Below are positions 26,321 through 35,639 of a stretch of DNA of 64,000 bases, piece after piece. The stretch is taken from NCBI RefSeq assembly GCF_019278565.1, contig NZ_CP058988.1, positions 3,658,001 to 3,722,000 on the forward strand. Direction: 5' to 3'. The position numbers were made by a program, and so were the translations under genes. Source of the stretch: Cellulophaga sp. HaHa_2_95. Lineage in GTDB: Bacteria; Bacteroidota; Bacteroidia; Flavobacteriales; Flavobacteriaceae. The first letter of the stretch is position 1. Every line of letters starts with the position of its first letter. The notes beneath the pieces are model-generated. The model searched no databases, was not told the origin of the DNA, and was given only the letters and a program-made list of their open reading frames with translations.

Positions 26321-29138
26321 TATGCAATTCCTTCAAGGCCTCTTTTGCAAAAGATTGTATTTTGAAATTATCATCTTCCAAATATTTTTCTAATAAGGGA
26401 ATAAATTTTTTATCTTGTTGCTTACCTATCAAAAAGAAAACAGCAAGCTTTAGCTTTTGATCATTAGCCTCTAATAGCAATTGGAAGCATTCTAATTCCG
26501 TTAATATCTTTTGTTTAAATTGATGTATTATTTCTTCAGAAGTTACATCTACCACGCTACTCTCTATAATAGGAAGTAATTTTCGTTTTAATTCTCCTGA
26601 AAGTAAATTATCTAAAAATTCTATGGCATTGGTTCTTGCCTCCTGTTTTTCACTCACCAAACCAGCATAGGCAATGGTAATATCATTCTGCTTATATTTT
26701 AAACCTAATAATTTAAAAATACGCTCTAAACCTGCATCTAGTCTACGCTCTAATAATTCCAATAAACTTGCACGGGCATCTCGCTCTGATTCAGAAACTA
26801 TTTCTTTTGTTTTTTTTCTATTTCGATAAGAAACAATAATCTGCGTATGCATCGCAGATAAGGTATTATGATACAATTTGCACTCCTCATAAATACTAGA
26901 AACAATTTTAGCATTATTAAAGTGAAGGTTAGGAAAGTCGGTCTTTAAATCACTTAAAGCTCTAATTGCCGATAGCCGTACCGCCAGATCTTTATCTTCT
27001 AATAAATGGAAAAGATTGCGGACTGAATCTTGAGAATGAAACGCTTTAAATACTAGTGGAATAAACCGAGCTATTTCAATAGAAACCGTATGCGCCTTGA
27101 CCATTTCTAACAAAGTAGGCTGTATTTGCTGGCCGTAGTTTTGAAGCGCTAACACCGTTGTATTCCTTAAGTTTTTATTGGGCAAAAAACCAACAAGTAA
27201 TGGAATAAACTCCGGACTTAAGGTTTGTCCTGCGGCATAAATGGCCGTTTTCTGTACCGCTTCCGAAGAGTGCAATAGGTATTCTTTTAGGATGTTATGA
27301 AAGCTTGTAATATTAGCTGTCCCTATTGTTTTCAATAGAATCTGTAATCGGTCTATAGCCGCTTCATTTTCTTTAACCGCTGCAATCTCCCTAGCTATTC
27401 GTTCGGTTAGTTTATAGTTTGTACGTAATGAATAATTATCTCTAGACTCCCGTGCCAAACAGAGCAATGCGGTTGTGGCTACTAATAAATTTTCGTGATC
27501 CAAATAAGCATCGAAAACAATGGCTTCATTTTTCTGAGCGTGCAATAATAAGTAAGCCAAAGTAGCTGCTACCAAATCCTCATCTTCACTTTTTAGTAAT
27601 TCTGGTATTTGAGAAATCATACTATTACTATTCAAAAAATAAAGGCTTTGGATTGCTGCTGTTTTTACTTTAAGAGAAGGATGGTCTACTAATAGCTCAA
27701 CTTCTTTTATAAATCGCTTGTCATTGATTTCCTGAAGTTTTTGTAACATAAATAAGATCTGAGATTCTGATCCTGATTTAAATACCGTCTTCATACCTTC
27801 TACTACAGAAACATTCTTTACAACGGAAGTATCTTTTATTTTAATATTGGCTAACTCTGCAAGGTTTTCTCTAAACGTTTGAAAGTATTCTTTTCTAACT
27901 TCATAAATAAAAAACATCCAAATACCCACAAGAAATATAATAATTGAAGTGATATAATATATGGGTAAATCGAGTCCCTTGATGGCGAAAATTAAGATAA
28001 AACCTGCAATACCAGTAGCTACACTATCTACAACAACATCAATAAAAGACTTTGTTTTGTTCTTAAGATCAAAAGCTAAGGGTAAAGACAAGAGTTCCGT
28101 AGCGCTCTTATGAATAGATTGCTTTAAAGTACCATCTACCGCTTTAATAAAAATGATTACCGATAATTCTGGAACTACAAAAAATAATGCTGCTCCCATG
28201 AATATTCCTAAGGGTAATAACATCAAAGAGAAACCAACGCCCCAAATACCTACAACTCTTTGCGTGAAAAATAATTGAATTAATAGCGATAATAAATTGA
28301 AGGTGGAAAACCAGAAGGCAAAGAAAGCAGTTAGCTCATCTGGGTCTGGAATACGTGCAGAAGCAAAATCACTGTACAGATAGTCTACCAGTTTGGCAAC
28401 AATAACACTAATCCCCACAATACCGGCTAGATAGGTTAAGTGTTTACTGTTTTTAATTAATGTAATTGGTTTTACCTCTGGCACTCCTGTGCGCTTCTTC
28501 TGCTTAAATGTATTAAGTTTAATAATTCTAGCCTTCCATATTTTATTTAATAAAGCGATGCAAATTCCTAAAAACAACGCGGCAATGAATATTACATTTT
28601 CATTACCAATAAGCGGCGCTAATAATGATGTTAAGTACCCTCCTAAAATTCCGCCTAGAATAGCCCCAGAACCGATAAATCCAAATAGACGCTTAGCTTC
28701 TCTAGCGTTGTACACCAAATTTGCCATAACCCAAAACTGTGATGCTGAGAGAACGGCGTGAATGGCTACCCAGACGTAGAAAAAGTATAGTGCCCACTTA
28801 TTTAAGTAATGAAACCTCAGCAGTAATGCAAGAGCAATACTAAGAATTATAGAAACAGATAAAGTAAATCTAATTATTTTTTTTAGTGAAAAACGCGCTA
28901 ATGCCCTAGAATAGGCATAGGAGCTTACTATTGCGGTTGCGGCAACTAAAAGAAAAGCCAAGGGAAGGTTTTCTACTCCTAATTCCGATAAAAATAAGGC
29001 GTTTACTGTTGGCTTGATAATTAGCAAAGAGGCTATCACCAAAAATATATACGCCAACATGTAGAAAGAAATTTTAAACTCTCCTTCTCTTATATCAAAT
29101 GTTTTCTTAATTAAGTTTAGGAGCATGAAAGGTTTCAA
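26310..29138 (-). CDS. NTT/ADP-ATP-translocase-like membrane protein fused to HEAT repeats
   Basis: 942 residues in two parts. Residues 1-430 hold about 12 transmembrane helices in the MFS-like order of the nucleotide transporter (NTT/Tlc) family, with IKPTVNALFLSELG near helix 1-2, REAKRLFGFIGSGAILGG after helix 4 and VDGTLKQSIHKSATELLSLP near helix 8. Residues 460-942 are a cytosolic array of helical HEAT-like repeats (for example AVQKTAIYAAGQTLSPEFIP, LAVRLSAIRALSDLKTDF, KIQSFAKEALKEL). Classical NTTs exchange ATP/ADP in intracellular parasites; fused versions exist in free-living bacteria with unknown cargo. It follows the serine hydrolase gene by 6 bases. Confidence 0.8.
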   Translation of the reverse strand: MKPFMLLNLIKKTFDIREGEFKISFYMLAYIFLVIASLLIIKPTVNALFLSELGVENLPLAFLLVAATAIVSSYAYSRALARFSLKKIIRFTLSVSIILSIALALLLRFHYLNKWALYFFYVWVAIHAVLSASQFWVMANLVYNAREAKRLFGFIGSGAILGGILGGYLTSLLAPLIGNENVIFIAALFLGICIALLNKIWKARIIKLNTFKQKKRTGVPEVKPITLIKNSKHLTYLAGIVGISVIVAKLVDYLYSDFASARIPDPDELTAFFAFWFSTFNLLSLLIQLFFTQRVVGIWGVGFSLMLLPLGIFMGAALFFVVPELSVIIFIKAVDGTLKQSIHKSATELLSLPLAFDLKNKTKSFIDVVVDSVATGIAGFILIFAIKGLDLPIYYITSIIIFLVGIWMFFIYEVRKEYFQTFRENLAELANIKIKDTSVVKNVSVVEGMKTVFKSGSESQILFMLQKLQEINDKRFIKEVELLVDHPSLKVKTAAIQSLYFLNSNSMISQIPELLKSEDEDLVAATLAYLLLHAQKNEAIVFDAYLDHENLLVATTALLCLARESRDNYSLRTNYKLTERIAREIAAVKENEAAIDRLQILLKTIGTANITSFHNILKEYLLHSSEAVQKTAIYAAGQTLSPEFIPLLVGFLPNKNLRNTTVLALQNYGQQIQPTLLEMVKAHTVSIEIARFIPLVFKAFHSQDSVRNLFHLLEDKDLAVRLSAIRALSDLKTDFPNLHFNNAKIVSSIYEECKLYHNTLSAMHTQIIVSYRNRKKTKEIVSESERDARASLLELLERRLDAGLERIFKLLGLKYKQNDITIAYAGLVSEKQEARTNAIEFLDNLLSGELKRKLLPIIESSVVDVTSEEIIHQFKQKILTELECFQLLLEANDQKLKLAVFFLIGKQQDKKFIPLLEKYLEDDNFKIQSFAKEALKELHKII

Positions 29139-29144
29139 ATAATG

Positions 29145-30062
29145 CTAGTTACTAGCCAAATATATTCTCTTTTTTAAAACTTTTTCTACTGGTTTTACTA
29201 AATCTCTAATAATTTGCTCTCCATTGGCATCATCTATTAAAGCTACTAGAATATAACGGCGGTCTGGATCATCTCCCCAAACCAATATAGAATCTGAATG
29301 GAAAGTACGCCAAGAACCAGATTTTCTAAACAAACGGGCATCTGGAGCAATTTGATCTAAGGTATTTACAAATTTGTGATGCAAGTCTGAATTTTCCATA
29401 ATGGCCAACATTTGCTTAGAACGCTTTTCGTTCACTAATTTCCCATTAGCTAGTAAATAATAATACCTACAAACTTGCGTAACCGTAGCTGCATGACTTA
29501 AGTTTTTTAAAGGTTCTCTATTAGTATCACCACCACCACCGTAGCGTTTTCCTACCCAAAGACCTCCTCCTTTATGCTCATCATAAAACGCATATTTAGG
29601 ATCTGTCATGACATCTTCTATTTTCTTGTACCCTACGCGGTCTATCATTCTAGTAGAAGCTTGGTTGTTAGATTTGCTAATCATTAAACGCATATCTGCC
29701 TTCACTTCTTTAGTTTCCTTTAACTGCCCTTTTTCAATAGCATCCATAGCTGCTAAAAGAATAGCAATTTTAGGTAAGCTAGCTGCATACATCATATGGT
29801 TACCATTGATTCTTGCAAATCTTGTTTGCTCTGGATTGCTTAAATCTACCACACCAACAGCCATTTTCTTTTCTGAGATTAATTTCCTCCACTGTGGATT
29901 TGATTTTAATTCTTTCTCAAGGCTAGTTTGTAATGATTTATTGAAGACACTAGGAAGACTTTTAATTTCTGTGTCCGGAATACGAATAGGCAGCTCATCT
30001 TGTGCAAAAAGTGACGTACTGATGAGTACTATTAAAACTACAAGTAGTGAGTTCTTCTTCAT
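29145..30062 (-). CDS. Beta-lactamase-like serine hydrolase, exported
   Basis: 305 residues with signal peptide MKKNSLLVVLIVLISTSLFAQ. Motifs: S95-L-P-K98 in MYAASLPKIAIL, S131-N-N133 in SKSNNQAS and K247-S-G in FRKSGSW. Size and motif order are those of class A beta-lactamase-like proteins, but the Omega-loop Glu that deacylates beta-lactams is not obvious; the loop is Gly-rich (GKRYGGGGDTNREP). A murein or peptide-directed role is therefore more likely than resistance. First gene of a two-gene operon with the NTT-HEAT gene (6-base gap). Confidence 0.8.
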   Translation of the reverse strand: MKKNSLLVVLIVLISTSLFAQDELPIRIPDTEIKSLPSVFNKSLQTSLEKELKSNPQWRKLISEKKMAVGVVDLSNPEQTRFARINGNHMMYAASLPKIAILLAAMDAIEKGQLKETKEVKADMRLMISKSNNQASTRMIDRVGYKKIEDVMTDPKYAFYDEHKGGGLWVGKRYGGGGDTNREPLKNLSHAATVTQVCRYYYLLANGKLVNEKRSKQMLAIMENSDLHHKFVNTLDQIAPDARLFRKSGSWRTFHSDSILVWGDDPDRRYILVALIDDANGEQIIRDLVKPVEKVLKKRIYLASN

Positions 30063-30301
30063 AATTAAAACGCAAATTATTGCCGTGTCAAATGTATTTT
30101 TTTTATTGGTTCCTTGTGTGTTAAAATTTCAATAGGCTGTAAAAAAATAAATCCCATATAACACAATAGCTTACAACAAATTACAGCGCTAGATATGTTA
30201 AAAAAAGTAATCTTCCAGAGCGTAAAAAAATAAAGTTACGCATTTTCCAGCACCTTAAAAAATATGACCAATTTGCAGTTAAATGTGTCAAGTATACGGC
30301 A

Positions 30302-32023
30302 TTAAAAATTTAGCACTTCTTTTTCATCAGTACCTATTATCGTTATTTCAAATTTATAGGAAGAAAGATCAGCTTTTAACCGGACGCTATTACTGCCTTC
30401 AATCCATGAAATATCGAGCTCTTGCTCCGCAGTTTCTGCAATCGCCATTTTTCCTGTAAAAGCAACATTTGTATTTCTTAAACGCAACAACTTTAATTGT
30501 TTTAGCACTATTGGTGTTGCTAGACTCTTTTTAATTCCTTCAAGAGATAAGGTTGTTCTATTTATTTCTTTGTGTCCCCCACTGCCACCATGATCAGCAG
30601 CTTCATGATTATTTTTACCAGCAAATAAATCTAAATACCATATCTGAGGTGTACCTGGCATAAATAATTGAATGGCTCTTGCCAATACTAATTTCTGATC
30701 ACTTTCTCCCAAAGCACTATAAAAAGTAGCATTGACTTGGTAATAAGAAATTTTCTTCCCTGACGGATCATAAAGATTTTTAACCCTTCCACCACGCGCG
30801 ATAATGGTGTCCATAATTTCTTCTATTTCTTTATCGGCTAATAAACCCACTTGGTACACACCCTGTACTTCTTTTCCTTTAAGGTCTAGCACAGGAATAC
30901 CATCATGGCATCCTAACATATTTACGGTAGTATAATTTTTAGTAACAATCTCATTCGCCCATTTCAGAAGTGCTTTATTGGTACCTTTTTCTAAAGCATG
31001 AATGGTTAATCCTGGTAAGAAAAAATCATATATAACATATCCTTTAGCCGCTACCTCATCATGAAGATGTAATCCGTATTCCGCATGGATTTCTGGTAAG
31101 AGTTGTAACTCATTTTCTTGTGCAATTTTATTAATGCGCTCTAAATAATCCCAAGTACCCGGTGAATTAAAAAAATTAGTTTGTCCCACTTCTTTATGCA
31201 AGTATGCAAAAGCATCTAACCTAAGCACATTACACCCATAACTTCGCACTTTTTGTAAGGTCTCTTTGTAGAACTCCCATACTAAGGGCGACTTTGCATT
31301 TACATCCATCTGCCCTAAATACGACCGTTTCTTTTCTATAATTGCTATGATCTGATCTTTATATATTTCGTGAGCTCCAAGATTAAGGGTTCTAAAATCT
31401 TGTTGCGTCGCTATCGCTGCATTCATGGTTTCACAAATAGCTACTGCTATTTTCTCTGATATATTTAAATTAGATAAATCACCTATTGCTATTGGCTGAT
31501 ACTTAATTTCTTGGTAAAAGGTATTCCAATAGGGTTTTTCTGTTCCATCAGGGAAGATAACTTTAAGTATCGGCAGTCCAGATTTGCGCATGAATAACTT
31601 ATTCAAATGTTTAGGATCAGGTATAATCACTCCATTATCTGCTAGTTCTCCATGGCCCTCCCAAAACTGATTCCAATCAATAAAAAAGTCTTTATATTTT
31701 GATGCTTTCCCATATTGCAACATATCTTTAAATTGAGGGGAAGCAACAGAAAGGTGGTTTAAAACAATATCAAACTTAAGCATAATGCGCAATGCAGCTA
31801 AAGCTTTAAGGTCTTCTTTCGAAACAAGTTCTTGGTTAAAGTTATAATCAATAATAGAAAAACCACGATCTAAATCACTATTAAAGAAAGTAGGTAGTAT
31901 ATAGAATAATGAAAAAACATCTTCAAATTCGGGCATTTGCAATACCTTAATAATATCGCTCAATTTGTTTCCAATACTATCTGGATAAGCGTTAAACATT
32001 ACACCATTTCTAATCTCTGTCAT
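30302..32023 (-). CDS. GH13 subfamily 18 glucoside phosphorylase (sucrose phosphorylase-like)
   Basis: Such enzymes split alpha-glucosides with phosphate to give glucose 1-phosphate. The 573-residue protein aligns well with sucrose phosphorylase: nucleophile D270 (LRLDAFAYLHKEVG), acid/base E311 (PEIHAEYG), stabiliser D374 (CHDGIPVLDL), YQVNATFYSALGESDQ and FAGKNNHEAADHGG. No signal peptide, so cytoplasmic. By remembered alignment, the fructose-binding Asp of the LDLYQ loop is replaced by Ser426 (KISYYQ), so glucosylglycerol/glucosylglycerate-type substrates are possible. Co-transcribed with a PfkB kinase (46-base gap), which favours a ketose product. Confidence 0.85.
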   Translation of the reverse strand: MTEIRNGVMFNAYPDSIGNKLSDIIKVLQMPEFEDVFSLFYILPTFFNSDLDRGFSIIDYNFNQELVSKEDLKALAALRIMLKFDIVLNHLSVASPQFKDMLQYGKASKYKDFFIDWNQFWEGHGELADNGVIIPDPKHLNKLFMRKSGLPILKVIFPDGTEKPYWNTFYQEIKYQPIAIGDLSNLNISEKIAVAICETMNAAIATQQDFRTLNLGAHEIYKDQIIAIIEKKRSYLGQMDVNAKSPLVWEFYKETLQKVRSYGCNVLRLDAFAYLHKEVGQTNFFNSPGTWDYLERINKIAQENELQLLPEIHAEYGLHLHDEVAAKGYVIYDFFLPGLTIHALEKGTNKALLKWANEIVTKNYTTVNMLGCHDGIPVLDLKGKEVQGVYQVGLLADKEIEEIMDTIIARGGRVKNLYDPSGKKISYYQVNATFYSALGESDQKLVLARAIQLFMPGTPQIWYLDLFAGKNNHEAADHGGSGGHKEINRTTLSLEGIKKSLATPIVLKQLKLLRLRNTNVAFTGKMAIAETAEQELDISWIEGSNSVRLKADLSSYKFEITIIGTDEKEVLNF

Positions 32024-32069
32024 ATCTGAGGTTTATAATAACTTATTGTCTATTGCTATAATGGACTGC

Positions 32070-33008
32070 TTATAATAATTCTGAAATAATATTAATATTA
32101 TCTGGGAGTCGCCCTACATTTTGAAGCTTTAATGCCGCTAATTTAAGAGCCACTTCTAAGCACTTTTCAATGGGTTTTTCATTGATATAAGCAAATAAAA
32201 ATCCTGACCAAAAAGCATCTCCTGCACCGGTAGCATCCATAATTTTATCTACCTTAATTGCTGGTAAAGTGATGACACCATAGCCTTGTTTTGAAAGTTT
32301 AACACCTTTACTCCCCAATGTCAAACATACTGTAGTCACCCCCTCAGAATGAAAGAAGTTAAATATTTCATCATGCGGTACTTCTTTCTTAAACAAGCGA
32401 AGCATATCATCTTCACTAATTTTAACGAGTGGATTAAATTTACAATAGGCTTTGATAACTCTCAGCGCTTCTGCCCTACTCTTCCACAGTTTTCTTGCGT
32501 AATTCACATCGATACTCAATTGACACCCCAATTCAAAAGCTTCTTGCGCTTTTTTAAAAATCGTAGCTTGGGCAGGGTTTTTACTTAGGGCAAAACACGT
32601 GGTATGAAATATTTTACTATCTAATAATAAGTCTTTACTTAATTGGCTTTCTTTGATTTCTTTATCGGCTTGCCTAAAAGGAATAAAATCTGGTGTACCC
32701 GCTGTTTTTGAAACAAAAATAACACTGGTGGGCTTCTTCTTTTTCTGGATGATGTATTTTGTCGAAATCCCTACTTCATCTAATCGTTTAAAAATATACG
32801 ATCCAAAACCATCATCTCCCACAGTGGCGACAAGTGCAGGGTTTAATCCCAATCGTGCTGCATTCATCGCTACATTGGTAGGAGAACCACCCAAATAGCG
32901 GTGGTAATCTCTCGTGTTATCAATTCCCATTCCGGATTGATGACCTATAAAATCTATTAAAATTTCACCTACACAGAGAATGTCTATCGTTCTTGGTTTT
33001 GTTTTCAA
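32070..33008 (-). CDS. PfkB-family sugar kinase (fructokinase-like)
   Basis: A 312-residue ribokinase-fold kinase. N-terminal signature YLGGSPTNVAMNAARLG, substrate-side Asp in ILIDFIG, and the C-terminal DATGAGDAFWSGFLFAY with the catalytic base Asp. The FIPFRQADKEI stretch resembles fructokinase/IolC-like members. Together with the phosphorylase downstream it would convert the released ketose (for example fructose) to its phosphate. Divergent from lacI, with a palindromic operator in between. Confidence 0.88.
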   Translation of the reverse strand: MKTKPRTIDILCVGEILIDFIGHQSGMGIDNTRDYHRYLGGSPTNVAMNAARLGLNPALVATVGDDGFGSYIFKRLDEVGISTKYIIQKKKKPTSVIFVSKTAGTPDFIPFRQADKEIKESQLSKDLLLDSKIFHTTCFALSKNPAQATIFKKAQEAFELGCQLSIDVNYARKLWKSRAEALRVIKAYCKFNPLVKISEDDMLRLFKKEVPHDEIFNFFHSEGVTTVCLTLGSKGVKLSKQGYGVITLPAIKVDKIMDATGAGDAFWSGFLFAYINEKPIEKCLEVALKLAALKLQNVGRLPDNINIISELL

Positions 33009-33135
33009 GTTTTTGGTTTTAGAATACTTTACTGTATGTTATAGTTTTAAAAAGCTGACTTGCAGCAAAATATGGCAACTTTTACTAATTTAATTACCAA
33101 GATAAATCATAATTAATTTGTTTTGCAATTTTAGC

Positions 33136-33155
33136 TTACGAAAATGATTTCGTAA
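33136..33155. promoter_or_regulatory. Operator candidate for the LacI-family regulator
   Basis: TTACGAAA-ATGA-TTTCGTAA is a perfect palindrome with 8-base arms in the divergent lacI/kinase intergenic region. A second, degenerate copy with the same core (AAACGATTTCGATTTT) follows at 33162-33178. Position and the ACGAAA/TTTCGT half-sites fit a LacI-type repressor. Confidence 0.75.
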
Positions 33156-33220
33156 CTAACTAAAACGATTTCGATTTTTATTTCTAACTTACTTTTGAAA
33201 GCAAAACCTACATTTAGCTC

Positions 33221-34264
33221 ATGAAGCCAGCAACCCTAAAAGAAATAGCTCAAAAATTAAATATATCTGTATCTACAGCTTCAAAAGCGCTGAAAGATTA
33301 CCCCGATGTTAGCAAAAAAACGAAGGCACTAGTTCATGAATTGGCTAAAACTTTAAATTACAAGCCTAATAGTTTAGCGGTTAACTTACGCAATAAAGAG
33401 ACGAAAACTATTGGTTTAATAGTTCCTGAAGTAGTACATCACTTTTTTTCTAGTGTAATTAAAGGAATTATCTCTCAGGCGGAAAAGAAAGGCTATTTAG
33501 TAATTATTTTACAGTCTAATGAATCGTATAAATTAGAAAAAAAGCAGCTTAATTTATTAATGCAGCAACGTGTAGATGGCATTCTTATTTCCTTAGCAAA
33601 TGGTACGGCAGATTTTATGCACCTCAACGAAATTGTTGCTCAGGACAAGCCACTCGTTATGTTTGATAAAATTGCAAAATTAGTACGTTGCTCTAAAGTT
33701 ATTATTGATGACCGCAAAGCAGCATATGACGCTACGCAACACTTAATTGATATAGGCTGTAAGAAAATAGCGCATTTTAGAGGTGCCTTATTGCCACAGA
33801 ATTCAATAGATCGTTTTTTAGGCTACAAGAAGGCTTTGTTAGATAATCAAATGGACTATGACCCTTCTCTAGTTTATATCTGTGAATGTGGCGATAGGAG
33901 CTTTGAGGAAGGCAAAACCAATGCGCTACAACTACTAGAAGATCATACGGATGTTGATGGTATCTTTATAAACACAGATCTAGTTGCCATTGGTGCCTTA
34001 ACAGCGTTTCAAGAAAAAGGTATAGCTGTACCTAATGATATAGCTGTAGTAGGGTTTAGCAATTGGTTTATGTCTTCTGTAATATCTCCTAGTCTTACCA
34101 CTATAAATCAGCCCGGTTTCTTAATGGGCAAAACAGCTTTTAAGCAACTTTACAAAGAAATTAAAAATCGTAAAAAAAATAAACCAATAGAATTGAAGGA
34201 AATTATTTTACAAACAGATCTGATACCAAGAGCGTCTACAGCCATTAACAAATTAAATAATTAG
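33221..34264 (+). CDS. LacI-family transcriptional regulator
   Basis: 347 residues: N-terminal LacI HTH (TLKEIAQKLNISVSTASKAL), hinge YKPNSLAVNLRNKETKTIGL and a periplasmic-binding-protein-like ligand domain. Divergent from the PfkB kinase/GH13 phosphorylase operon and probably its repressor, with the palindrome at 33136-33155 as operator. Inducer unknown; sugar or sugar phosphate is likely. In flavobacteria such regulators often sit by susCD transport genes, but no transporter is adjacent here. Confidence 0.93.
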   Translation: MKPATLKEIAQKLNISVSTASKALKDYPDVSKKTKALVHELAKTLNYKPNSLAVNLRNKETKTIGLIVPEVVHHFFSSVIKGIISQAEKKGYLVIILQSNESYKLEKKQLNLLMQQRVDGILISLANGTADFMHLNEIVAQDKPLVMFDKIAKLVRCSKVIIDDRKAAYDATQHLIDIGCKKIAHFRGALLPQNSIDRFLGYKKALLDNQMDYDPSLVYICECGDRSFEEGKTNALQLLEDHTDVDGIFINTDLVAIGALTAFQEKGIAVPNDIAVVGFSNWFMSSVISPSLTTINQPGFLMGKTAFKQLYKEIKNRKKNKPIELKEIILQTDLIPRASTAINKLNN

Positions 34265-34285
34265 TCAGCATTTAGATAGCAAACG

Positions 34286-35599
34286 CTACTTTACAACTTC
34301 TTGAAGTGACGCAGTTAAATCATTATAAATAGTGCTATCGGTTTCACTTAAGGAATTGTCTAAAAGGTTGGTATTTTCTAGAGGATCTATAGTAAGGTCA
34401 TATAATGCCTCTGCCCCATCACTAAATAAGATATACTTATGTGTTGAGGTTCTTATAGTATAGTCTGATGATTCGTCATCATAACTGATCTCTGAAAACC
34501 CATAAGCTCTATTTCCTGTTTCTGAATTACCTAAAAGTGTTTTGAAGCTCACACTATCTGTATTGGTATTCTCCGAATTTCCAGATAATTCTACTATAGT
34601 ATTGTACAAATCTGTAGCATTTATAATACTATTCTCTTCTATATTCTTTCGCGTAATACCTTTACCAGATAGCACCATAGGAACGTTTATTCCTCCTTGG
34701 TATATGGAACCTTTAGCCCTTAAACGTTCATATTCTTGTGCAACCTGGTTTGGAGAACCATTATCTCCTATAAAAATAATAACGGTATTCTCTCTAACCT
34801 CCTCAGTCATATTCGCCAAAAGCCTTCCTATTTCAGAATCCATAGCCTCTAATGCGGCTAAAAAATAAGGCAACGGATTAGCATCAATACTTGCTTGGTC
34901 TGTAGGTAAATCTCCTTGACTATGTAAATTTGATGGTGGTACATGAAACGGGGTATGAGGTGCATTATAAGCTAACCATAAAAACCAAGGATCATCTTGA
35001 GCATTCACCCAATCAATGGATAAATCTGTTAATTTTGTGGTAACATACTCGGTGCTTGTAGACGAATTTGAGTTTTCTACAAGGCTCCAATTGTAATAAT
35101 CTTGAACGGTACCATTCAGTATCCCCGCAAAATAATCTATTCCCATTGCTGTAGGCTGGTTAGCATCTACTGAAAGATGCCATTTACCAATTAGTGCGGT
35201 GCTATAATTCAACATATCATTTTGAAGAATATGTTCCGAGCTTGCAAGAGTCTGCCCCACTCTGGTGATACCTGTTTGAATACCATATTTACCTGTTAGC
35301 ATGGTAGCTCTGGTGGGACTACAAAGCGGATTTGCCCAAACATTAGTAAACCTAATCCCATCTGCCATGAATCCCTCTAAATTTGGCATATTTGGTTTTA
35401 CACTGCCAATAGGATAATTAGGTGTAGCATCTAGCCCCATATCATCGGCTATAATTAAAAGAATATTAGGAGGGTTATCCTCTTCAGTGCCATTATCCGC
35501 AATTTCTGCTGTAATTTCTTCAGCTGTGTTCTTACTGCTACACGAAAAAATAAAAAGTATCATGACTGAGTATATAAAAATATAGAGTGGTGATTTCAT
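34286..35599 (-). CDS. Family S1 sulfatase, lipoprotein, Cys-type
   Basis: Hydrolyses sulfate esters in the periplasm or on the surface. The 437-residue protein has a lipoprotein leader (MILFIFSC, Cys20) and the sulfatase signature NPLCSPTRATMLTGKYG, where C93 is converted to formylglycine. Metal ligands are visible in IIADDMGLD and FIGDNGSP; SHGKWHL-type His appears as GKWHL. C93 needs FGE, supplied by the gene at 18114-19244. Last gene of the ECF-sigma cluster; 40 bases after the SCO gene. Natural substrate unknown; single sulfatase without polysaccharide genes. Confidence 0.9.
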   Translation of the reverse strand: MKSPLYIFIYSVMILFIFSCSSKNTAEEITAEIADNGTEEDNPPNILLIIADDMGLDATPNYPIGSVKPNMPNLEGFMADGIRFTNVWANPLCSPTRATMLTGKYGIQTGITRVGQTLASSEHILQNDMLNYSTALIGKWHLSVDANQPTAMGIDYFAGILNGTVQDYYNWSLVENSNSSTSTEYVTTKLTDLSIDWVNAQDDPWFLWLAYNAPHTPFHVPPSNLHSQGDLPTDQASIDANPLPYFLAALEAMDSEIGRLLANMTEEVRENTVIIFIGDNGSPNQVAQEYERLRAKGSIYQGGINVPMVLSGKGITRKNIEENSIINATDLYNTIVELSGNSENTNTDSVSFKTLLGNSETGNRAYGFSEISYDDESSDYTIRTSTHKYILFSDGAEALYDLTIDPLENTNLLDNSLSETDSTIYNDLTASLQEVVK

Positions 35600-35639
35600 A
35601 AGGAATTAATTTTTAGTACTTTTTTTAAAGCATATAGTA

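Noticed and set aside
29145..30062. Class A beta-lactamase resistance gene
   Set aside because: Gly-rich Omega-loop region without an evident Glu166 equivalent; operon partner is a transporter, not a regulator of resistance.
30220..30241. Inverted repeat GCGTAA-N10-TTACGC between the GH13 gene and the serine hydrolase
   Set aside because: Arms of only 6 bases with a long loop; too weak to call a terminator or operator.
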